Shown here piece after piece: positions 35,299 to 40,012 of a stretch of 40,012 bases of DNA. The notes below the pieces were generated by a model. It was not told the DNA's origin. It did no database searches and saw only the letters and a list, made by a program, of their open reading frames with translations. The DNA lies in NCBI GenBank assembly GCA_025455005.1, contig JALONH010000025.1, forward strand, positions 1-40,012, read 5' to 3'. Origin of the DNA: Cytophagaceae bacterium. Its GTDB lineage: Bacteria > Bacteroidota > Bacteroidia > Cytophagales > Cytophagaceae. Position numbers and translations under genes: made by a program. Within the stretch, counting starts at the first letter, position 1, and each line of letters opens with the position of its first letter.

Positions 35299-36967
35299 AT
35301 TTTACTAATTTTTTATATCGAATTCGCGTAGGATCTACATCACCCAATCGTTTCTTTTTGTTTTCTTCATAATCACTAAAGTTACCTTCAAACCAATAGA
35401 CTTGAGAGTCTCCTTCAAAGGCAAGAATGTGAGTGCAAATTCTATCTAAAAACCAACGATCGTGAGAAATAACAACGGCACATCCACCAAAATTTTCTAG
35501 TGCTTCTTCTAAAGCACGAAGTGTATTGACATCTAAATCATTGGTTGGTTCATCCAGAAGCAAAAGGTTAGCACCTGTTTTCAAGGTTAACGCTAAATGT
35601 ACTCGATTTCGCTCCCCACCGGACAGTACTCCTATTTTTTTCTCTTGATCAGCTCCATTAAAATTAAATTTGCTGACATATGCTCTCGAATTGACTTGCT
35701 TGTTTCCAAGTAAAATATGCTCTGTTCCACCACTAATCGTTTCAAACACAGATTTTGTAGGATCTAATGCAGCGTGTTCTTGATCGTAATATCCAAGTTC
35801 GACCGTTTCGCCTACTGTAAATGAACCTTGGTCGGGTTGCTCTTGACCTGTAATTAATTTAAACAAAGTCGTTTTACCGGCTCCATTTGGTCCAATTATA
35901 CCGACAATACCCCCTTGCGGCAAACTGAAATTTAAATTTTCATACAATAACTTATCGCCATACGCTTTACTAACATTTTCGGCTAAGATTACTTTGCTAC
36001 CTAAGCGATTACCCGGTGGTATAAACAACTCTAGTTTATCTTCTTTAGATTTAGCTTCTTCTCCTAGTAATTTTTCATAAGCACCAATACGTGCTTTCGA
36101 TTTAGCTTGACGTGCTTTGGGCGACATACGAACCCAGTCCAACTCCCGCTGTAATGTTTTTTGACGTTTAGATTCGGTTTTTTCTTCTTGAGCTAAGCGG
36201 TTCTGTTTTTGTTCTAACCATGAGGAATAGTTTCCTTTCCATGGTATACCTTCCCCCCGATCTAATTCTAGTATCCAACCTGCGATATTATCCAGGAAAT
36301 AACGGTCGTGGGTTACAGCTATAATAGTTCCTTTGTATTGTTGTAAATGTTGTTCAAGCCAATGGACAGATTCTGCATCCAAATGGTTGGTGGGTTCATC
36401 GAGTAATAAAATATCCGGTTCTTGCAGCAAAAGACGGCAAAGAGCTACCCGTCTTTTTTCACCACCTGATAAATTTTTAACTAAAGCGTCTGAAGGAGGA
36501 CAACGTAGAGCATCCATTGCTCTTTCTAGTTTGCTGTCCAGTTCCCATGCATTCACTTGGTCCAACTTTTCTTGAATCACGCCTTGTTTTTCAATGAGTT
36601 TGTTCATCTCCTCATCGCTCATCGGTTCTGCAAACCGAAGATTTATGTCTTCAAATTCTTTTAAAAGAGCTACAATTTCATGAACGCCTTCTTCTACAAT
36701 ATCTTTCACCGTTTTGGTGGGGTCTAAAGCAGGTTCTTGCTCCAGCATACCGATACTATACCCTCCCGTAAACGCTATCTCTCCCAAATATTCTTTGTCT
36801 ATTCCTGCAATAATGCGTAGTAAGGTCGACTTCCCAGATCCGTTTAAACCCAGAACGCCTATCTTGGCACCGTAGAAAAAAGATAAATAAATGTCTTTAA
36901 TGATTTGTTTTTTAGGGGGTATGATCTTACTGACACCCGCCATAGAGAAAATGATTTGTTCACTCAT
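35297..36967 (-). CDS. ettA: Energy-dependent translational throttle protein EttA (ABC-F)
   Basis: A 556-residue ABC-F ATPase that binds the ribosome E site and gates entry into elongation with the ATP/ADP ratio. There are two ABC domains: Walker A GLNGSGKST with signature LSGGEKRR, and Walker A GPNGAGKTT with signature LSGGERNR, each with LLLDEPTN. The linker (KARQAKSKARIGAYEKL) is the P-site tRNA interaction motif region. The start ATG 36967 gives MSEQIIFSMAGVSK, as in the family; a 28-residue upstream extension is not supported. Confidence 0.95.
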   Translation of the reverse strand: MSEQIIFSMAGVSKIIPPKKQIIKDIYLSFFYGAKIGVLGLNGSGKSTLLRIIAGIDKEYLGEIAFTGGYSIGMLEQEPALDPTKTVKDIVEEGVHEIVALLKEFEDINLRFAEPMSDEEMNKLIEKQGVIQEKLDQVNAWELDSKLERAMDALRCPPSDALVKNLSGGEKRRVALCRLLLQEPDILLLDEPTNHLDAESVHWLEQHLQQYKGTIIAVTHDRYFLDNIAGWILELDRGEGIPWKGNYSSWLEQKQNRLAQEEKTESKRQKTLQRELDWVRMSPKARQAKSKARIGAYEKLLGEEAKSKEDKLELFIPPGNRLGSKVILAENVSKAYGDKLLYENLNFSLPQGGIVGIIGPNGAGKTTLFKLITGQEQPDQGSFTVGETVELGYYDQEHAALDPTKSVFETISGGTEHILLGNKQVNSRAYVSKFNFNGADQEKKIGVLSGGERNRVHLALTLKTGANLLLLDEPTNDLDVNTLRALEEALENFGGCAVVISHDRWFLDRICTHILAFEGDSQVYWFEGNFSDYEENKKKRLGDVDPTRIRYKKLVK

Positions 36968-37088
36968 AGTAAAGAGGTAAAGGTATTTGCATGCAAATAT
37001 GGTTATTTTATATGAATTCATGTGGAAAAATAGCTTAGGGCTTTTATCCACATTTAAAAAAAAGTGTTTTTTAAACTCATTAAAATTT

Positions 37089-37096
37089 TATTTTTG
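37089..37096 (+). promoter_or_regulatory. -7 element before the DUF2795 gene
   Basis: TATTTTTG fits TAnnTTTG and would start transcription about 22 bases before ATG 37125. The -33 TTG is not clear (TTT at the right spacing). Confidence 0.5.
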
Positions 37097-37124
37097 CAAA
37101 CAAGTTCAAAAACGCTATAAGCAT

Positions 37125-37346
37125 ATGTACTGGACACTAGAACTAGCTTCCTATTTGGAAGATGCCCCATGGCCGGCAACTAAGGATGAATTAATTGATT
37201 TTTCCGTACGTTCCGGTGCGCCTCTGGAGGTGATAGAAAATCTTCAGGAGTTAGAGGATGATGGTCAACCTTATGAAAGTATTGAGGAAATTTGGCCGGA
37301 TTATCCAACCAAAGATGATTTCTTCTTCAACGAGGACGAATATTAA
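37125..37346 (+). CDS. DUF2795 family protein
   Basis: A 73-residue acidic protein, MYWTLELASYLEDAPWPATK at the start and IEEIWPDYPTKDDFFFNEDE at the end, a highly conserved small protein of Bacteroidota assigned to DUF2795. Role unknown. ATG 37125 is chosen because conservation begins there and a promoter -7 element lies just before; the longer frame to 36987 would run through that promoter. Its terminator directly follows. Confidence 0.85.
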   Translation: MYWTLELASYLEDAPWPATKDELIDFSVRSGAPLEVIENLQELEDDGQPYESIEEIWPDYPTKDDFFFNEDEY

Positions 37347-37347
37347 G

Positions 37348-37377
37348 AAAAGAGTCGGATTCCCTTCCGACTCTTTT
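37348..37377 (+). terminator. Terminator after the DUF2795 gene
   Basis: AAAAGAGTCGGA and TCCGACTCTTTT pair around TTCCCT, followed by T-run. Confidence 0.9.
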
Positions 37378-37388
37378 TTATTTTGTAC

Positions 37389-38039
37389 ATGAAACCATAC
37401 CACCTTAAGGTAGATAAATTATCGGTGATTTCACCTACCGGTAAAATTCGTTTGCCCTCGACAAGTTTCGAGTTGGCATCCGGTGAGATATTATACATAA
37501 CCGGAAGAAATGGAAGTGGCAAGTCGAGTTTACTCCATGCAATAGCTGATTTTAATTTTGACCATGGGGGAGAGGTACTTTTAAATCAACGAACAAAAAA
37601 AAACTTTTCTGAGAAAGAATGGTATAGTGTGGTACACCGACTCGGTCAGTTTAATCGATTACAATTTCCGATAAAAGTATCCGATTTATTGTTGATGGCC
37701 TTTTATAGACAACGAACGTCATCCGGTTATACTACAGAACAAGTAGAAAAGGCAAAACGTGTTGCAGACGAGTTTCAAATTAGTAATCTGTGGGATAAAC
37801 CGGCGCATCAGTTGTCCGGTGGTGAGTTACAATTATGTTGGTTAGTTCAAATTATTCTTCAACAAGCACCGGTAGTGTTGTTGGATGAGCCTACTCAATA
37901 TTTAGATGTGGTCAACCGTCATCATTTCTTTTCCTACCTTCACCGTTATGTGCAACAACATGCTGTTATGGTACTTTGTGTTACACATGATTTATTATTT
38001 AATACTGAACAAAATTATAAACAACTAGAACTTATATAA
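37389..38039 (+). CDS. Stand-alone ABC transporter ATP-binding protein
   Basis: A 216-residue single ABC ATPase: Walker A GRNGSGKSS, signature LSGGELQ, Walker B VVLLDEPT, H-loop CVTHD. The body resembles the iron-complex/cobalamin uptake ATPases (FecE/BtuD type), for example QLSGGELQLCWLVQIILQQA. No permease or binding protein gene is adjacent. I use ATG 37389 rather than TTG 37383. It is six bases from fluC, so the two share a transcript. Substrate unknown. Confidence 0.85.
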   Translation: MKPYHLKVDKLSVISPTGKIRLPSTSFELASGEILYITGRNGSGKSSLLHAIADFNFDHGGEVLLNQRTKKNFSEKEWYSVVHRLGQFNRLQFPIKVSDLLLMAFYRQRTSSGYTTEQVEKAKRVADEFQISNLWDKPAHQLSGGELQLCWLVQIILQQAPVVLLDEPTQYLDVVNRHHFFSYLHRYVQQHAVMVLCVTHDLLFNTEQNYKQLELI

Positions 38040-38045
38040 TCAGCT

Positions 38046-38417
38046 ATGGGACAACAACTCTTTTGGATAGGTGTAGGTGGAGGATTGGGTAGTATTTGTC
38101 GTTACTTACTGCATGTTCTGTTTGTTCGATTGAAATGGACCGGTTCATTACCTTGGTATACCATAAGTGCAAATGTTATCGGATGTTTTCTGGTTGGTTG
38201 GTTGATGGGATATTTTTTTAAGAACCAGCAATTGGATAGTTCACTTAAGTTCTTTTTAATAAATGGATTTTGTGGTGGATTCACCACATTTTCGGCCTTT
38301 TCCTATGAGTCGGTCAGTTTGTATTCTCAACAATCTTACACAGCATATTTGAATGTAATCATAACATTTGTTTTTTCAATTGCTGCTACAAAAATGGGTT
38401 GGGGAATATGGGAATAA
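38046..38417 (+). CDS. fluC: Fluoride exporter FluC (CrcB)
   Basis: A 123-residue four-helix fluoride channel that works as a dual-topology dimer. Family signatures are GGGLGSICRYLLH near the start, TISANVIGCFLVGWLMG in the middle, and GFCGGFTTFSAFSYES with the Phe-box. Single-gene type, so it forms a homodimer. No fluoride riboswitch is seen before the operon. Convergent with the amidase gene with four bases between stops. Confidence 0.95.
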   Translation: MGQQLFWIGVGGGLGSICRYLLHVLFVRLKWTGSLPWYTISANVIGCFLVGWLMGYFFKNQQLDSSLKFFLINGFCGGFTTFSAFSYESVSLYSQQSYTAYLNVIITFVFSIAATKMGWGIWE

Positions 38418-38420
38418 AAT

Positions 38421-39200
38421 TTATTCGGCTTCTATATAAGCTTTGTAATCTTCTATAGCACTATAGATAGCAAAAGCCATTTCAATATTACCTTTGGCAG
38501 AGTTTAAATAATTTTCTTCTTCTTGATGGGTAAGAAAACCGGTTTCAATTAATACAGCCGGCATCGTTGTTTTCCAAAGAACTAAAAATCCGGCTTGTTT
38601 TACTCCTCTGCTTTTTCGCTTATTATATATACTAAATTCTTTTTCAATTTTTTCAGCCAAAATGGTGGAGTTCGTTAAGTTGGCATTTTGATATAAAGAG
38701 AACATGATATAAGACTCCGGTTTGTTGGGGTCAAAACCATCATAGTTTTGATTTTGATTTGCTTCCATTAAAATAGAAGCATTTTCTCGTTGTGCTACAG
38801 CTAAGTTTTGTTCACTTTTATGAAGTCCCATACAATACGTTTCCGTACCATCTAAGTGTGTGGGGCCTGAATTAACGTGGATAGAAATAAACAGGTCAGC
38901 GTTAGCCCGATTGGCAATCCCCGCTCTATCATACAATTCTATAAAACGATCGTCTTTTCGCGTGTAAATAACCTTCACATCCGATAGGTTTGATTCGATT
39001 AAAGTACCGAGTTGTAATGCTATTTTTAGCGTGATGTCTTTTTCACGAGAATATATTCCGCCGCAACCCGGATCTTTTCCTCCATGACCGGCGTCGATTA
39101 CAATTACTTTTACTTGACTACTTTTCTGTTCATGAATTTCAAAAGATAGTAAGAAAAGTAGTAGTGAGCACACTAACGTTAGAATCGTTTTACGGAGCAT
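38421..39200 (-). CDS. N-acetylmuramoyl-L-alanine amidase, exported
   Basis: A 259-residue Amidase_3 zinc enzyme that cuts the bond between muramic acid and the peptide stem. Signal or anchor peptide at residues 1-20, then VIVIDAGHGGKDPG (zinc His), REKDITLKIALQLG, TRKDDRFIELYDRAGIAN, DLFISIHVNSG (second zinc His) and VLIETGFLTHQEEE with the catalytic Glu. Overlaps the upstream thioredoxin-like gene by 11 bases, so co-transcribed with it. Confidence 0.92.
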   Translation of the reverse strand: MLRKTILTLVCSLLLFLLSFEIHEQKSSQVKVIVIDAGHGGKDPGCGGIYSREKDITLKIALQLGTLIESNLSDVKVIYTRKDDRFIELYDRAGIANRANADLFISIHVNSGPTHLDGTETYCMGLHKSEQNLAVAQRENASILMEANQNQNYDGFDPNKPESYIMFSLYQNANLTNSTILAEKIEKEFSIYNKRKSRGVKQAGFLVLWKTTMPAVLIETGFLTHQEEENYLNSAKGNIEMAFAIYSAIEDYKAYIEAE

Positions 39201-40012
39201 AGGTAGTGTATAATTCTTTTAATTTAGTGATATCAAAATTATCTGAATTAAAATCTCCTATAATATTTCCTTGACTCATTACAACTACTCTAGGAGGAGA
39301 ATTCGCTGTGTCTAATAGTCGAAAGAATTTACCGGCTTCTATGAATTGATAAGGGAATTCAACACCTGCAACTTTAAAGAAAGCAGCAGTTTGATCCGGA
39401 TTACCCCAAAATAAAATCAATACTTCAAGTGGTGACTTGCGATGTAATTCGCCAATTTTTTTTGCCGTTTCCATACAGTGGTCACAGTCAACATTAAACA
39501 AACAAACAATTTTATTACCTTTATCAGGAAAAATATCGCCGGTGTTATATTTAGTATAACCTCCAAAAACAGAGGATACCGGAGCTAATTTTTGCTTTGA
39601 GTTTTTAGGTATATCCACTACGTTTGACGGCGTTTTCACCTTTGACGGATCTTTTTTTATCGACTTTTGTGGTTTCGTTGGGATAGAATCATGTTTAGGG
39701 TTCGATGTATGCTTATCTTCTAAAGAGTCGGGAATAGATGGGGTAATTGGATAGGGTAAAACGGAGGATATTGAATTCGTAACGGAACAGCAACATTCCC
39801 ATGGATAATATACGAAACAGAAAATAGTTACCGTTAAAAATAGAACACTAGGATAACGATGCTTGGAATCGGGTTTCGAAGGTGTATTAAAGTATACAAA
39901 GCTCAGTAAGGCAAACGTAAGTATATTTTTAATAATGGCTTCTAATGGAGTAAAGGATAATACTTGTCCCATGCAACCGCAATTCCCCTCGTTTCCTACA
40001 CTTATGATTTGC
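39190..40012 (-). CDS. BT_3928-like DoxX/MauE plus thioredoxin-fold protein, partial
   Basis: The frame stays open to the right edge, so the Met at 39972 is internal: upstream residues read NCGCMGQVLSFTPLEAIIKN, which matches the conserved CGC(F/M)G loop of DoxX/MauE-type membrane proteins. After two membrane helices comes a Pro/Lys-rich linker (about 100 residues past that Met) and a C-terminal thioredoxin-like domain with a CDHC redox motif in LFNVDCDHCMETAKKIGEL. It probably handles disulfide exchange across the inner membrane, in the style of BT_3928. The N-terminus lies beyond the window. Confidence 0.8.
   Translation of the reverse strand, partial: QIISVGNEGNCGCMGQVLSFTPLEAIIKNILTFALLSFVYFNTPSKPDSKHRYPSVLFLTVTIFCFVYYPWECCCSVTNSISSVLPYPITPSIPDSLEDKHTSNPKHDSIPTKPQKSIKKDPSKVKTPSNVVDIPKNSKQKLAPVSSVFGGYTKYNTGDIFPDKGNKIVCLFNVDCDHCMETAKKIGELHRKSPLEVLILFWGNPDQTAAFFKVAGVEFPYQFIEAGKFFRLLDTANSPPRVVVMSQGNIIGDFNSDNFDITKLKELYTTYAP

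Overview
The window is about 40 kb of low-GC DNA from a member of the Bacteroidota. The support is: promoters of the Bacteroidota type (TTG, 19 bases, TAnnTTTG, seen best before sucD); few Shine-Dalgarno-like leaders; the local gene order pheT, ZapB-like, zapA, rny; and families largely confined to the phylum (DUF6089, DUF4836, DUF2795, the BT_3928-like DoxX/thioredoxin protein). Genus cannot be set from this. No rRNA, tRNA, CRISPR array or transposase gene was seen.

Left arm (1-6700) is accessory DNA. It starts with the 3' end of one group II intron. It then carries an orphan gene, a second and different group II intron with no reverse-transcriptase ORF, and a string of small orphan genes (two lipoproteins, a two-gene pair, a membrane-protein pseudogene with two in-frame stops). 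The genes are separated by structured spacers that end in CGTTR just before the next gene, like an array of gene cassettes. A leaderless astacin-like zinc metallopeptidase and two small membrane proteins follow.

6900-13800 holds two parallel Crp/Fnr-regulator modules. One regulator precedes a DUF418 membrane protein, the other a YceI protein plus a membrane protein. Each has a near-identical palindromic operator (TTGAYCTARGTCAA) between regulator and target. Between the modules lies a fused EutB-EutC ethanolamine ammonia-lyase with no shell, permease or reactivase genes. The YceI module is bracketed by two clusters of 24-base palindromes that share a 48-base tail.

13.8-40 kb is mostly housekeeping DNA. 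Plus strand: rarA, a DUF6089 barrel protein, sucD, and a GAF/HisKA protein without an ATPase domain overlapping alkB. Minus strand: rny, zapA, a ZapB-like coiled coil, pheT, ilvC, arfB, a DUF1684 protein, radC and rpsT. Then come a zinc phospholipase C/nuclease-like protein, a three-gene envelope operon (lipoprotein, DUF4836, lipoprotein), ettA, a DUF2795 protein, an ABC ATPase with fluC, an N-acetylmuramoyl-L-alanine amidase, and a thioredoxin-like protein cut by the right edge. Hairpin terminators mark most convergent junctions.

A composition signal runs through the window. Several core genes are strongly enriched in CCGG and nearly lack CTGG/CCAG (sucD 14:0, rny 10:1 by eye), while the cassette segment shows the reverse (about 1:15). 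This separates resident from recently acquired DNA and may reflect a CCGG-directed mismatch-repair or methylation system elsewhere in the genome.
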